64,000 nucleotides of DNA from Pseudonocardia humida (GCF_023898865.1 NZ_JAGSOV010000059.1:1-64000), one strand, 5' to 3'; shown: positions 44,260-54,457, counted from the first letter of the stretch. Translations and numbers: made by a program. The notes: generated by a model from the letters alone, not told the origin.

Positions 44260-44263
<4 letters not shown>
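44168..44263 (+). pseudogene. Detached ribE 3' end, now a 31-codon leader ORF
   Basis: ATG CCC CTT begins a 31-codon frame. Its first nine codons come from the insertion; from Lys-Tyr-Val-Glu-Arg onward it matches the ribE C-terminus, then gives PRRGGGRRGVGEEDGSR and stops with TGA at 44261-44263, overlapping ribBA ATG 44260 (ATGA). A -10 box 7 nt upstream predicts leaderless translation. It is best read as the original ribE tail with a new start, which would keep ribBA translationally coupled. Confidence 0.65.
44193..44210 (+). repeat. Right copy of the 18-bp direct repeat (attR-like)
   Basis: Identical to 43248-43265 in ribE and in the same reading phase relative to the downstream stop. 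It marks the right junction of the proposed insertion. Confidence 0.85.
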
Positions 44264-45576
<1,313 letters not shown>

Positions 45577-45588
45577 GAGCACGCACGG

Positions 45589-46071
45589 ATGAGCGGCGAG
45601 GGGCGACCAGGACCCGACGACGGGCTGGACGGCTCGGGACTGCGGCTGGGCATCGCCGCGGCGAGCTGGCACGCCGAGCTGGTCGACCTGCTGCTGGAGC
45701 GGGCGGTGGCGACCGCGCAGAAGGCCGGTATCGCCGAGCCCACGGTGGTCCGCGTCCCGGGCACGATCGAGCTGCCGGTCGTCTGCCAGCAGCTGGCCGC
45801 CACCCACGACGCGGTGGTCGGGCTCGGCGTGGTGATCCGCGGCGGCACCCCGCACTTCGAGTACGTCTGCGACGCGGTGACCGCGGGGCTGACCCGGGTC
45901 TCGCTCGACGCCCGGGTGCCCGTCGGCAACGGCGTGCTGACCTGCAACACCCTGGAGCAGGCCGTCGACCGGGCCGGTGGCCCGGGGGCGGCCGAGGACA
46001 AGGGCGCCGAGGCGTGCGAGGCGGCGCTGCGCACCGCGCTGGTGCTGCGCGCCCTGCGGGACGGGTCGTGA
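45589..46071 (+). CDS. ribH: 6,7-dimethyl-8-ribityllumazine synthase
   Basis: Condenses the RibBA products to lumazine. 160 residues. The conserved segments are AASWHAELVDLLLERAV (the first W/F-type substrate contact), VRVPGTIELPVVCQQLAA, GLGVVIRGGTPHFEYVCDAV with the catalytic His, and NGVLTCNTLEQAVDRAGG. ATG 45589 has AGGAGCACG upstream. It overlaps the next gene by 4 bp. Confidence 0.97.
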   Translation: MSGEGRPGPDDGLDGSGLRLGIAAASWHAELVDLLLERAVATAQKAGIAEPTVVRVPGTIELPVVCQQLAATHDAVVGLGVVIRGGTPHFEYVCDAVTAGLTRVSLDARVPVGNGVLTCNTLEQAVDRAGGPGAAEDKGAEACEAALRTALVLRALRDGS

Positions 46072-46541
46072 GCGCCGCGGAGGAGCCGGCGGCGCCGCCG
46101 GCCACCGGCGAGGTGCTGGTGCTGCGCCCGTGGCGGGCCGTGGTCCTGTCGGTGATCGGCGCGGTCGTGCTGCTCGGGCTGTTCGTGGCGATCGCGGTCG
46201 TGCTGCGCAACAGCCCGACCGGGGTCTACTTCCGCCTCGCCGACCAGGTGGCCATGGTGCTGCTGGGCGTGCTGCTGGCCGGGGGCGTGCTGCTGCTGGC
46301 CCGGCCCCGCGTGCGCGCCGACGCCCGCGGCGTCGAGGTGCGCAACACCCTGGGCACCCGCCGCTTCGACTGGGCCGACGTGCAGCGCGTGTCCTTCCCC
46401 GACGGCGCCTCCTGGGCCCGCCTCGACCTGCCCGACTACGAGTACGTGCCGGTGCTGGCCCTGCAGGCCGCCGACCGCGGCCGCGCCGTGGAGGGGATCA
46501 CCCGGCTGCGCGCCCTGCACGCCGCCTCGCGGGCGCGCTGA
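46068..46541 (+). CDS. PH-domain membrane protein
   Basis: 157 residues. Two transmembrane helices (about 22-48, VVLSVIGAVVLLGLFVAIAV, and about 62-82, VAMVLLGVLLAGGVLLLARP) precede a bacterial PH-like domain with GVEVRNTLGTRRFDWADVQR and YEYVPVLALQAADRGRAV. This is the arrangement of actinobacterial PH-domain proteins encoded next to ribH (mycobacterial low-molecular-weight antigen 6 type). GTG overlaps the ribH stop, so it is part of the riboflavin operon. Function unknown. Confidence 0.88.
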   Translation: MSAAEEPAAPPATGEVLVLRPWRAVVLSVIGAVVLLGLFVAIAVVLRNSPTGVYFRLADQVAMVLLGVLLAGGVLLLARPRVRADARGVEVRNTLGTRRFDWADVQRVSFPDGASWARLDLPDYEYVPVLALQAADRGRAVEGITRLRALHAASRAR

Positions 46542-46564
46542 GCGCGGCCCACCCGCCGCGCACG

Positions 46565-46570
46565 TAGCAT
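46565..46570 (+). promoter_or_regulatory. -10 box for the dihydroorotate-dehydrogenase-like gene
   Basis: TAGCAT ends 7 nt before GTG 46578, the leaderless spacing. Confidence 0.5.
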
Positions 46571-46577
46571 CGGCCCC

Positions 46578-47612
46578 GTGCTGCGCACCCCCACCTCCCC
46601 GACCGCCCGCGCCCGCTCCGACCGGGGACCCGACGAGGTGCGCCTGGGCGACATCGTGCTGCGCAACCGGCTGGTCACCTCGTCGAGCCTGCTGGGCTAC
46701 GGGGTGTCGAACGCGCCGCTGCTGCCCTACGGCATGAGCCCGGTGTCGCTGTTCGTGCCGCTGTCGGAGTTCGGGGCGGTGACCACCCGGACGCTGACCG
46801 TCGAGCCGCGCGAGGGGCACTTCAGCACCCGCGAGGACTACCGGCTCGCCGAGCTGCCCGGCCTGCTGCGCCGCTACGGCACGGTGCTGCGCGGCGTCGA
46901 CGGCGGCTGGCTCAACGCGTTCGGGTGGTGCAACGTGGGCATCGACGCCTACCTGCGCGACTACTACCCGCGCACCCGCGACCAGCGCACGATCATCTCG
47001 GTCGGCGGGTTCTCCGCCGAGGAGTTCGTCACCCTGGTCGACAAGGTCAACGCCGCGGTGCCGGCGGGCGACATCGCCGCCGTGGAGTTCAACGTCTCCT
47101 GCCACAACGTCAACTTCGACTTCTCGGCGATCCTGCAGTCCGTGCTCGACGAGGCCGTGCCCCGCAGCGCGCACCCCGTGCTGCTCAAGCTCTCGCCCGA
47201 CTACGACTACCTGCGCAACGCCAAGCAGGCCGTGGCGGCCGGGGTGTCCGGGCTGACCGCGATCAACACCGTGAAGGCGCTGCGGCTCGACCCGCGCACC
47301 GGGCGGCCGTGGCTGGCCAACCGCTACGGCGGGCTGTCCGGCCGGGCGATCAAGCCGATCGGACTGCGGGTGGTCTCCGAGCTGCGCGAGGCCGGCATCA
47401 CCCTGCCGGTGATCGCCACCGGCGGCATCCGCAACGCGGCCGACTGCCGGGAGTACTTCTGGGCCGGGGCCGACGCGGTGAGCCTGGGCAGCGCGGCCTG
47501 GCTGGCCAGCTACCCCGGCTACGCCCTCGCGCCGCTGCGCGGGCTGTATGTTCGGCGCGTGCTGAGGGCGGTTCGGCGCTACCGACCGGAGCGCGCCGGC
47601 CCCGCCGCGTAA
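46578..47612 (+). CDS. Dihydroorotate dehydrogenase-like flavoprotein (class 1 type)
   Basis: 344 residues, FMN-binding TIM barrel. It has GDIVLRNRLVTSSSLLGYGV at the N-terminus, VEFNVSCHNVNFDFSAIL with a cysteine where class 1 enzymes keep their catalytic base (class 2 uses Ser), KLSPDYDYLRNAKQAVAAGV, LSGRAIKPIGLRVVSELRE, and the FMN phosphate site VIATGGIRNAADC. The motif reads Cys-His-Asn rather than the usual Cys-Pro-Asn. It may supply dihydroorotate oxidation missing from the pyr operon, or oxidise another pyrimidine-like substrate. A class 2 pyrD may exist outside the window. Confidence 0.85.
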   Translation: MLRTPTSPTARARSDRGPDEVRLGDIVLRNRLVTSSSLLGYGVSNAPLLPYGMSPVSLFVPLSEFGAVTTRTLTVEPREGHFSTREDYRLAELPGLLRRYGTVLRGVDGGWLNAFGWCNVGIDAYLRDYYPRTRDQRTIISVGGFSAEEFVTLVDKVNAAVPAGDIAAVEFNVSCHNVNFDFSAILQSVLDEAVPRSAHPVLLKLSPDYDYLRNAKQAVAAGVSGLTAINTVKALRLDPRTGRPWLANRYGGLSGRAIKPIGLRVVSELREAGITLPVIATGGIRNAADCREYFWAGADAVSLGSAAWLASYPGYALAPLRGLYVRRVLRAVRRYRPERAGPAA

Positions 47613-47717
47613 CGCGGCGGGACGATCTCCCACCGCGGCGGCCGGGACCGCCGGGGAGGTCGGGAACCGCACCGGCGGCGTCCGCGGGGCGCGCGGTGTC
47701 GTGGAGGTGAGGCGAGC

Positions 47718-48428
47718 ATGGCCGAGTCGGGGGTGTCGACCGACCGCGTCCGGGCGGTGGACCGCAGGCCGCGGGCCGTCCTGCTGGACGTCTTCGAGAC
47801 GGTGCTGCGGGTCGACGCGCTGCGCGAGCGCTTCGTCGACGTGGGCCGCCCCGAGCACGAGTGCGACCTGTTCTTCGCCCGCACCCTGCGCGACGGCATG
47901 GCGCTGACCCTGGCCGGCGGGGTGCGGCCGTTCGGCGAGGTGGCCAGGGCGGCGCTGCGCACCACCACCGGGCACACGCTGTCCGAACCGGCACTCGACC
48001 ACGTGATCGAGGGGTTCCGCGAGCTGCCGCCGCACGAGGACGCCGAGCCCGCGCTGATGGCGCTGGCCAGGGCCCGCATCCCGGTCTACGCGTTCACCCA
48101 CGGCACCGCGGCGGTGGCCCGCGAGGCCCTCGACGGCGCCGGGCTGCGCACCTACATGCGCGGGCTGCTGTCGACCGAGGAGATCCACTCGTTCAAGCCG
48201 CCGGGGCGGGTCTACACGTGGGCCTGCCAGCGCGCCGACACCCCGGTCGACCGCACGGCCCTGATCTCCGTGCACTCCTGGGACGTGCACGGGGCCGTGC
48301 GCGCCGGCCTGGTGGGGGCGATGGCGACGCGGCTGGAGGGGCGGGTGCCCGACACGGTCGCCCGGCCGCACGTGGTGGCCGAGCGCCTCGACGACGTGGT
48401 CAAGCACCTGCTCGACCTGCCCGCCTGA
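47718..48428 (+). CDS. HAD-family hydrolase, haloacid dehalogenase type II-like
   Basis: 236 residues. HAD motif I is LLDVFETVLRVDALRERF (Asp nucleophile about residue 25). Motif II is VYAFTHGTAAVAREAL, motif III Lys in SFKPPGRVYTWACQ, and motif IV ISVHSWDVHGAVRAGL. The helical cap between motifs I and II and the K-P-P-x-x-Y pattern fit the L-2-haloacid dehalogenase subgroup; the substrate is not predictable. ATG 47718 has GGAGGTGAGG upstream. It converges with the next gene, with 3 bp between the stops. Confidence 0.87.
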   Translation: MAESGVSTDRVRAVDRRPRAVLLDVFETVLRVDALRERFVDVGRPEHECDLFFARTLRDGMALTLAGGVRPFGEVARAALRTTTGHTLSEPALDHVIEGFRELPPHEDAEPALMALARARIPVYAFTHGTAAVAREALDGAGLRTYMRGLLSTEEIHSFKPPGRVYTWACQRADTPVDRTALISVHSWDVHGAVRAGLVGAMATRLEGRVPDTVARPHVVAERLDDVVKHLLDLPA

Positions 48429-48431
48429 GGC

Positions 48432-49148
48432 TCACGCGCCGATCCGCCCGCGCGGTCGGGCGGCCAGCCCGGTGCCGCCGAGGTCGGCCCGCTCACCGGC
48501 CGCGGTCCCGGGCCCGTACCCCGACCCGGACAGCGACCGCCCGCGGGCGGGCTCGGGGGCGGGGAAGGCGGCGGCGAACGCGGACTCGACGCGGGCGGCC
48601 CGCTCGGCCAGCGCGACCGCGGTCGAGGTCGGGGCACCCGGCCCGGGCCCGGCCTCGGCTGCGCCGCGCTCGGCCTCGCTCAACCGCCGGTGGACCTGCA
48701 CCGCGAACCCGTGCAGCCACGACCGGCGGTACGCCGCCACCGACTCGCCCGCCGGCGGGCGCTGGCGGGCGAGCTGCGCGCCGGCCTGCAGCAGCAACGA
48801 GGTGTAGAGCAGCTCCACGCGCTCGCGGTCGGCGGCGAACCCGACCACGCTGACCGCGCCCACCCGCCCGCCGCGCGCCTGGTGCAGCACGGCGCGGCAG
48901 CCCAACGCCGTCGCGGTCCAGGCGAGCAGCCGCGCCTTGCCCGCGCTGTACGGGTCGTGCACGGGGATGCGCTGGGCGCGGGGGTGGTCGCGGCCGGGGT
49001 CGGCGGCGGCGAGCAGGGCCGCGTCGATGCCGTGGCGCGCCGAGAGCTGCACGGCCTTGTCGGTGTAGCTGGCCGCCTCCTCGGGGGTGGCCGCGCGCTC
49101 GGCCTTGGCCAGCAGCTTGCGCACCACCTCGAGCTTGTCGAACCCCAT
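48432..49148 (-). CDS. DUF2786 domain-containing protein
   Basis: 238 residues from ATG 49148. The N-terminal DUF2786 helix pair is DKLEVVRKLLAKAERAATPE then EAASYTDKAVQLSARHGID. A central domain contains GKARLLAWTATALGCRAVL, VGFAADRERVELLYTSLLLQ and YRRSWLHGFAVQVHRRLSEA, followed by an acidic/Gly-rich tail. These proteins occur widely in phage and actinobacterial genomes with no proven function. A further upstream TTG (49220) would add 24 residues but has weak support. It is divergent from uvrC. Confidence 0.83.
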   Translation of the reverse strand: MGFDKLEVVRKLLAKAERAATPEEAASYTDKAVQLSARHGIDAALLAAADPGRDHPRAQRIPVHDPYSAGKARLLAWTATALGCRAVLHQARGGRVGAVSVVGFAADRERVELLYTSLLLQAGAQLARQRPPAGESVAAYRRSWLHGFAVQVHRRLSEAERGAAEAGPGPGAPTSTAVALAERAARVESAFAAAFPAPEPARGRSLSGSGYGPGTAAGERADLGGTGLAARPRGRIGA

Positions 49149-49278
49149 CGTCAACCCCCGAACCCCGCGCTCGAACAACCGTTCGTCGTCGGGGAGAGTC
49201 CTACCACCGCCGTCCGACAACCGCGGGGCAGTGGTCTCGGCGCGCCCCGTCGGTGCACCGGCCTAGGCTGGCGTGGCC

Positions 49279-51396
49279 ATGTCAGATCCCGCCACGTACC
49301 GCCCAGCGCCCGGGTCCATCCCGGAGGCGCCCGGGGTGTACCGCTTCTCCGACCCCCGCGGCCGCGTCATCTACGTGGGCAAGGCCAAGAGCCTGCGCCA
49401 GCGGCTGAACTCCTACTTCGCCGACCTGTCCGGTCTGCACCCCCGCACCCGCCAGATGGTCACCACGGCGGCGCGCGTGGAGTGGACGGTCGTCACCACC
49501 GAGGTCGAGGCGCTCCAGCTGGAGTACAACTGGATCAAGGAGTTCGACCCCCGGTTCAACGTCCGCTACCGCGACGACAAGACCTACCCCGTCCTCGCGG
49601 TGACCATGGACGAGGAGTTCCCCCGGCTGCACGTCTACCGCGGTCCCCGGCGCCGGGGCGTGCGCTACTTCGGTCCCTACGCCCACGCCTGGGCCATCCG
49701 CGAGACCCTCGACCAGCTGCTGCGCGTCTTCCCGGCGCGCACCTGCAGCGCCGGGGTGTTCAAGCGGCACGGCCAGATCGGGCGGCCGTGCCTGCTGGGC
49801 TACATCGACAAGTGCTCGGCGCCCTGCGTGGGCACCGTCAGCGCCGAGCAGCACCGCGACATCGTCGACGACTTCTGCGACTTCCTGTCCGGGCGGACCG
49901 ACCGGCTGGTGCGCGAGCTGGAGCGGCGGATGGCCGCGGCCTCCGAGGAGCTGGAGTTCGAGCGGGCCGCCCGGCTGCGCGACGACATCGGCGCGCTGCG
50001 CCGGGCGATGGAGAAGCAGGCCGTCGTGCTGGGCGACGGCACCGACGCGGACGTGGTCGCGTTCGCCGACGACGAGCTGGAGGCGGCCGTGCAGGTCTTC
50101 CACGTGCGCGGGGGCCGGGTGCGCGGCCAGCGCGGCTGGGTCATCGACAAGGTCGAGCCGACCGACACCCGGGCGCTGGTGGAGCGGTTCCTCATCCAGT
50201 TCTACGGCGAGCAGGCCGCGCTGGCCGAGGCGGCCGACGACGCCCACCAGCCGGTCCCGCGCGAGATCCTGGTGCCCGAGCTGCCCGCCGAGCTCGACCC
50301 GCTGACCGACTGGCTGTCCGGGCTGCGCGGCTCGCGGGTGCAGATCCGGGTGCCCCAGCGCGGCGACAAGCGGGCGCTGGCCGAGACGGTCAGGCGCAAC
50401 GCCGCCGAGGCGTTCACCCAGCACAAGCTGCGCCGGGCCAGCGACCTGACCGCCCGCTCGGCCGCGCTGCAGGAGATCCAGGACGCGCTCGGGCTCGACG
50501 GCGCCCCGCTGCGGATCGAGTGCGTCGACGTGAGCCACGTGCAGGGCAGCGACGTCGTCGCCTCGCTGGTGGTCTTCGAGGACGGGCTCTCGCGCCGGTC
50601 GGAGTACCGCCGCTTCGAGATCCGCGGCGGCGCCGAGGGCGGCGACGTGGCGGCGATCGCCGAGGTCGTGCGCAGGCGGTTCCGCCGCTACCTCGCCGAG
50701 ACCGCGACCGACCGCGCGGAAGCGGAGGGTGTGGAGTCGGCGGGTGTGGAAGCGGAGGGTGACGATCCGCGCGGCGGGGGTAACGCCGGGGCCGGCGAGG
50801 GCGAACCTCCCGATATCAGCCCGCCCGCCGCCACCGCCACCCACCGACCCGGTATCGATCCCGACACGGGCCGGCCGCGGAAGTTCGCCTACCCGCCGAA
50901 CCTGCTGGTGGTCGACGGCGGCCCGCCGCAGGTCGAGGCGGCCGCGGACGTCATGGCCGAGCTCGGCATCACCGACGTCGCCGTGTGCGGGCTGGCCAAG
51001 CGGCTGGAGGAGATCTGGCTGCCGGGCGACCCCGACCCGGTGATCATGTCGCGCACCAGTGACGGGCTGTTCCTGCTGCAGCGGGTCCGCGACGAGGCCC
51101 ACCGCTTCGCCATCACCTATCACCGCCAGCGCCGTTCCAAGGGTATGACCAGTTCGGATCTGGACGCCGTCCCCGGGCTCGGGCCGACCCGCCGAGCCAC
51201 GTTGATCAAGCACTTCGGCTCGGTGCGCAGGCTGCGCGCCGCGGACGTCGACGAGATCGCCGCGCTGCCCGGCTTCGGCAAGCGCACGGCCGCCGCGGTG
51301 CTCGCGGCCCTGCAGGCGCCCGAGCGGCTCGACCCGCCCGCCGACGGCGGGTCCGACCGGTCCCAGCCGACCGGCGCCGGGGCGGGGGCGTCGTGA
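49279..51396 (+). CDS. uvrC: UvrABC system protein C
   Basis: Makes both incisions in nucleotide excision repair. About 705 residues. The N-terminal GIY-YIG nuclease shows GVYRFSDPRGRVIYVGKAKS, the UVR motif ELEFERAARLRDDIGALRRA binds UvrB, and the RNase-H-like half has ECVDVSHVQGSDVVASLVVF and PPNLLVVDGGPPQVEAAADV. The C-terminal HhH pair contains LDAVPGLGPTRRATLIKHFG. A roughly 55-residue low-complexity insertion (about 476-532) separates the two parts of the RNase-H domain. TAGGCT at 49264-49269 is the likely -10 box. GTG 49273 is an alternative start. Confidence 0.97.
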   Translation: MSDPATYRPAPGSIPEAPGVYRFSDPRGRVIYVGKAKSLRQRLNSYFADLSGLHPRTRQMVTTAARVEWTVVTTEVEALQLEYNWIKEFDPRFNVRYRDDKTYPVLAVTMDEEFPRLHVYRGPRRRGVRYFGPYAHAWAIRETLDQLLRVFPARTCSAGVFKRHGQIGRPCLLGYIDKCSAPCVGTVSAEQHRDIVDDFCDFLSGRTDRLVRELERRMAAASEELEFERAARLRDDIGALRRAMEKQAVVLGDGTDADVVAFADDELEAAVQVFHVRGGRVRGQRGWVIDKVEPTDTRALVERFLIQFYGEQAALAEAADDAHQPVPREILVPELPAELDPLTDWLSGLRGSRVQIRVPQRGDKRALAETVRRNAAEAFTQHKLRRASDLTARSAALQEIQDALGLDGAPLRIECVDVSHVQGSDVVASLVVFEDGLSRRSEYRRFEIRGGAEGGDVAAIAEVVRRRFRRYLAETATDRAEAEGVESAGVEAEGDDPRGGGNAGAGEGEPPDISPPAATATHRPGIDPDTGRPRKFAYPPNLLVVDGGPPQVEAAADVMAELGITDVAVCGLAKRLEEIWLPGDPDPVIMSRTSDGLFLLQRVRDEAHRFAITYHRQRRSKGMTSSDLDAVPGLGPTRRATLIKHFGSVRRLRAADVDEIAALPGFGKRTAAAVLAALQAPERLDPPADGGSDRSQPTGAGAGAS

Positions 51397-52385
51397 GCGC
51401 GGCCGACGGGATCGACCCGGCCGCCGCCGACCCGCACGACCGCGAGGTCCAGGGCCCGGACTGGGAGGACCGCACCACCCGCGGCGGCGTGCAGGCCGGT
51501 GAGCGCGGCGCCACCGAGCGCGGCGGCATCGAGGTCGCGCTGATCAGCGGGCTGTCCGGGGCGGGGCGCAGCACCGCGGCCAAGGTCATGGAGGACCTGG
51601 GCTGGTTCGTGGTGGACAACCTGCCGCCCGAGCTGATCGCCACGATGGTCGACCTCGGCTCCCGCGCGCGCGGCGAGATCACCCGCATCGCGGTCGTCAT
51701 GGACGTGCGCAGCCGGGCGTTCTCCACCGACCTCGGCGCGGTCATGAAGGACCTCGACACCCGCGGCTACAAGCCCCGGCTGCTGTTCCTGGAGGCCTCC
51801 GACGCGGTGCTGGTGCGCCGCTTCGAGCAGGTGCGCCGCAGCCACCCGCTGCAGGGCGACGGCAGGCTCGTCGACGGCATCGCCGCCGAGCGCGACCTGC
51901 TGCGCACGCTGCGCGAGAGCGCCGACCTCGTCATCGACACCTCCACGACGGCGGTCCCGGCGCTGCGGGCCACCCTGGAGCACGCGTTCGGCGCCGAGTC
52001 GTTGCAGGCCACCCGGGTCACGCTGGTCTCGTTCGGCTACAAGTACGGCCTGCCGATGGACTCCGACCTCGTGGTCGACGTGCGCTTCCTGCCCAACCCG
52101 TTCTGGATCCCCGAGCTGCGCGAGCACACCGGCCGGGACGAGCAGGTCCGCGACTACGTGCTCAGCCAGGACGGCGCCGAGGAGTTCATCGCCCGCTACC
52201 TCGAGCTGCTCGGCCTGGTCGGGGCCGGTTACCGGCGCGAGGGCAAGCGCTACCTCACCGTCTCGATCGGCTGCACCGGCGGCAAGCACCGCAGCGTGGC
52301 GATCAGCGAGGAGATGGCCAAGCGGCTGGCCGGCTCGGAGGGCGTGGTCGTCAACGTCACCCACCGCGACCTGGGGCGCGAGTGA
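51393..52385 (+). CDS. rapZ: RapZ-family nucleotide-binding protein
   Basis: 330 residues. A variable acidic leader (about 1-45) precedes the P-loop domain. Walker A reads ALISGLSGAGRSTAAKVMED with Arg in place of Lys, which is normal in actinobacterial members. DLGWFVVDNLPPELIATMVD, FLEASDAVLVRRFEQVRRSH and the C-terminal RYLTVSIGCTGGKHRSVAIS are conserved. E. coli RapZ guides RNase E to GlmZ; the actinobacterial role is less clear but RNA-related. Conserved uvrC-rapZ-yvcK-whiA order with 4-bp overlaps. Confidence 0.94.
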   Translation: MSAADGIDPAAADPHDREVQGPDWEDRTTRGGVQAGERGATERGGIEVALISGLSGAGRSTAAKVMEDLGWFVVDNLPPELIATMVDLGSRARGEITRIAVVMDVRSRAFSTDLGAVMKDLDTRGYKPRLLFLEASDAVLVRRFEQVRRSHPLQGDGRLVDGIAAERDLLRTLRESADLVIDTSTTAVPALRATLEHAFGAESLQATRVTLVSFGYKYGLPMDSDLVVDVRFLPNPFWIPELREHTGRDEQVRDYVLSQDGAEEFIARYLELLGLVGAGYRREGKRYLTVSIGCTGGKHRSVAISEEMAKRLAGSEGVVVNVTHRDLGRE

Positions 52386-53386
52386 GCACCGCGGAGGTGC
52401 GCGCCGTCGCGCTCGGCGGCGGGCACGGCCTGCACGCCACGCTCTCGGCCCTGCGGCTGCTGACCGACCACGTCACCGCCGTCGTCACGGTCGGCGACGA
52501 CGGCGGCTCGTCGGGCAGGCTGCGCCGTGAGCTGGGCGTGCTCCCGCCCGGCGACCTGCGGATGGCGCTGGCCGCGCTGGCCGCGCCCGACGACGGCGGG
52601 CGGCGCTGGGCCTCGGTGGTGCAGCACCGCTTCGGCGGCACCGGCGCGCTCGCCGGGCACGCCGTGGGCAACCTGCTGATCGCCGGCCTGATCGAGGTGC
52701 TGCACGACCCGGTGGCCGCGCTCGACGAGGTGGGCGCGCTGCTCGGCCTGCGCGGGCGGGTGCTGCCGATGAGCTGCGACCCGCTCGACATCGAGGCCGA
52801 CGTCTCGGGGCTGGGCGACACGCCCGACGAGGAGTACCGGATCAGGGGACAGGTGGCCGTCGCCTCGACGCCCGGGCGGGTCCGCCGGGTGCACCTGCGC
52901 CCCGAGCGGCCCTCGGCGTGCCCGGAGGTGCTCGAGGCGGTGCACGCCGCCGATGTGCTGCTGCTGGGGCCGGGCTCGTGGTTCAGCAGCGTGATCCCGC
53001 ACCTTCTGGTGCCCGACCTGCGCGAGGCGCTCGTCACCACCCGCGCGCGCAAGGTCGTGGTGTTGAACCTGGTCCCGGAGCCGGGGGAGACCGCCGGGTT
53101 CTCCCCGGAGCAGCACCTGGCCGTACTCTCGGAGCACGCCCCCGAGCTCAGGGTGGACGCGGTGATCGCCGACGAGGCGGCGGTCCCGCTCCCGGACCGG
53201 TTGGGCCGTGCCGCGCGCGCGGTGCTCTCCCCGGGCGGTCGGGTCCACACGGCCCCGGTCGCCGCCGCCGACCCGGTCGTGCCCCGGCACGACCCGGTGG
53301 CGCTGGCCCGGGCGATCGGCGCCGTGCTTGCCGGCTCCGGCCCGCGGGCGGCGGTGGCGGCCGATGCGGTCGCAGAGAGGACGTGA
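52382..53386 (+). CDS. yvcK: YvcK/CofD-like gluconeogenesis factor
   Basis: 334 residues. The N-terminal nucleotide-binding ALGGGHGLHATLSALRLL is followed by TVGDDGGSSGRLRRELGVLP and PPGDLRMALAAL, then GHAVGNLLIAGL and LLLGPGSWFSSVIPHLLVP. YvcK binds UDP-sugars in Bacillus and is linked to cell-wall synthesis and growth on gluconeogenic carbon sources. GTG overlaps rapZ by 4 bp. Confidence 0.94.
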   Translation: MSTAEVRAVALGGGHGLHATLSALRLLTDHVTAVVTVGDDGGSSGRLRRELGVLPPGDLRMALAALAAPDDGGRRWASVVQHRFGGTGALAGHAVGNLLIAGLIEVLHDPVAALDEVGALLGLRGRVLPMSCDPLDIEADVSGLGDTPDEEYRIRGQVAVASTPGRVRRVHLRPERPSACPEVLEAVHAADVLLLGPGSWFSSVIPHLLVPDLREALVTTRARKVVVLNLVPEPGETAGFSPEQHLAVLSEHAPELRVDAVIADEAAVPLPDRLGRAARAVLSPGGRVHTAPVAAADPVVPRHDPVALARAIGAVLAGSGPRAAVAADAVAERT

Positions 53387-53438
53387 AGGTGGCTCCCCAC
53401 GCGCGCCCCGGCGCTCCCCGACCGGCCAGGAGGTCCAC

Positions 53439-54422
53439 ATGGCGATGACGGCGGCGGTCAAGGACGAGCTGAGCAGGCTCGTGGTCACCAAGCCGTGCTG
53501 CCGGCGCGCCGAGGTGGCCGCGCTGCTGCGCTTCGCCGGGGGCCTGCACATCGTCGGGGGCCGGGTCGTGGTCGAGGCCGAGGTCGACACCGGGTCGGTG
53601 GCCCGGCGGCTGCGCCGCGACGTGCACGAGCTCTACGGCCACACGTGCGAGGCGCACGTGATCACCGCGGGCGGGCTGCGCCGCGGGGCGCGCTACGTGC
53701 TGCGCGTGGTGCGCGACGGCGAGGGCCTCGCCCGCCAGACGGGCCTGCTGGACGCGCGCGGCCGCCCGGTGCGCGGGCTGCCCCCGCCCGTCGTGTCCGG
53801 CGGCGTGTGCGACGCCGAGGCGGCCTGGCGGGGCGCGTTCCTGGCGCACGGCTCGCTCACCGAGCCGGGCCGCAGCTCCGCCCTGGAGGTCACCTGCCCC
53901 GGCCAGGAGGCGGCGATGGCGCTGGTCGGCGCGGCGCGCCGGCTCGGGGTGACGGCGAAGTGGCGCGAGGTGCGCGGGGCCGACCGGGTCGTCGTCCGCG
54001 ACGGCGACGCCATCAGCGCGCTGCTGACCCGGATGGGCGCCCACGAGAGCGTGATGGCCTGGGAGGAGCGGCGGATGCGCCGCGAGGTCCGGGCCACGGC
54101 CAACCGGCTGGCCAACTTCGACGATGCCAACCTGCGCCGCTCCGCGCGCGCCGCCGTGGCCGCGGCGGCCCGGGTGCAGCGCGCGCTGGAGATCCTCGCC
54201 GAGGACGTCCCCGACCACCTGCTCGCCGCGGGCAGGCTGCGCGTGGAGCACACGCAGGCCTCGCTGGAGGAGCTCGGCCAGCTGGCCGAGCCGCCGATGA
54301 CCAAGGACGCGGTGGCCGGGCGGATCCGCAGGCTGTTGCACATGGCCGACAAGCGGGCCGCCGACCTGGGCATCCCCGACACCGAGTCCGTGGTCACCGC
54401 GGAGATGCTCGAGGACGTCTGA
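53439..54422 (+). CDS. whiA: Sporulation/cell-division transcription factor WhiA
   Basis: 327 residues. The N-terminal two-thirds is a degenerate LAGLIDADG homing-endonuclease fold (VKDELSRLVVTKPCCRRAEV, AAWRGAFLAHGSLTEPGRSS). The C-terminal HTH contains VEHTQASLEELGQLAEPPMT and KDAVAGRIRRLLHMADKRA. In Streptomyces WhiA works with WhiB to switch on division genes; it is present in all Gram-positives with this cluster. AGGAGGT 6 nt before ATG is a full consensus ribosome site, unusual among its overlapping neighbours. Confidence 0.97.
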   Translation: MAMTAAVKDELSRLVVTKPCCRRAEVAALLRFAGGLHIVGGRVVVEAEVDTGSVARRLRRDVHELYGHTCEAHVITAGGLRRGARYVLRVVRDGEGLARQTGLLDARGRPVRGLPPPVVSGGVCDAEAAWRGAFLAHGSLTEPGRSSALEVTCPGQEAAMALVGAARRLGVTAKWREVRGADRVVVRDGDAISALLTRMGAHESVMAWEERRMRREVRATANRLANFDDANLRRSARAAVAAAARVQRALEILAEDVPDHLLAAGRLRVEHTQASLEELGQLAEPPMTKDAVAGRIRRLLHMADKRAADLGIPDTESVVTAEMLEDV

Positions 54423-54438
54423 GCGCGGGCCGCGGCCT

Positions 54439-54457
54439 CCCCGCGCGGCGCGCGGGG
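54439..54457. terminator. whiA terminator hairpin
   Basis: CCCCGCGC and GCGCGGGG form an 8-bp stem with a 3-nt loop, 17 bp after the whiA stop. Confidence 0.6.
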
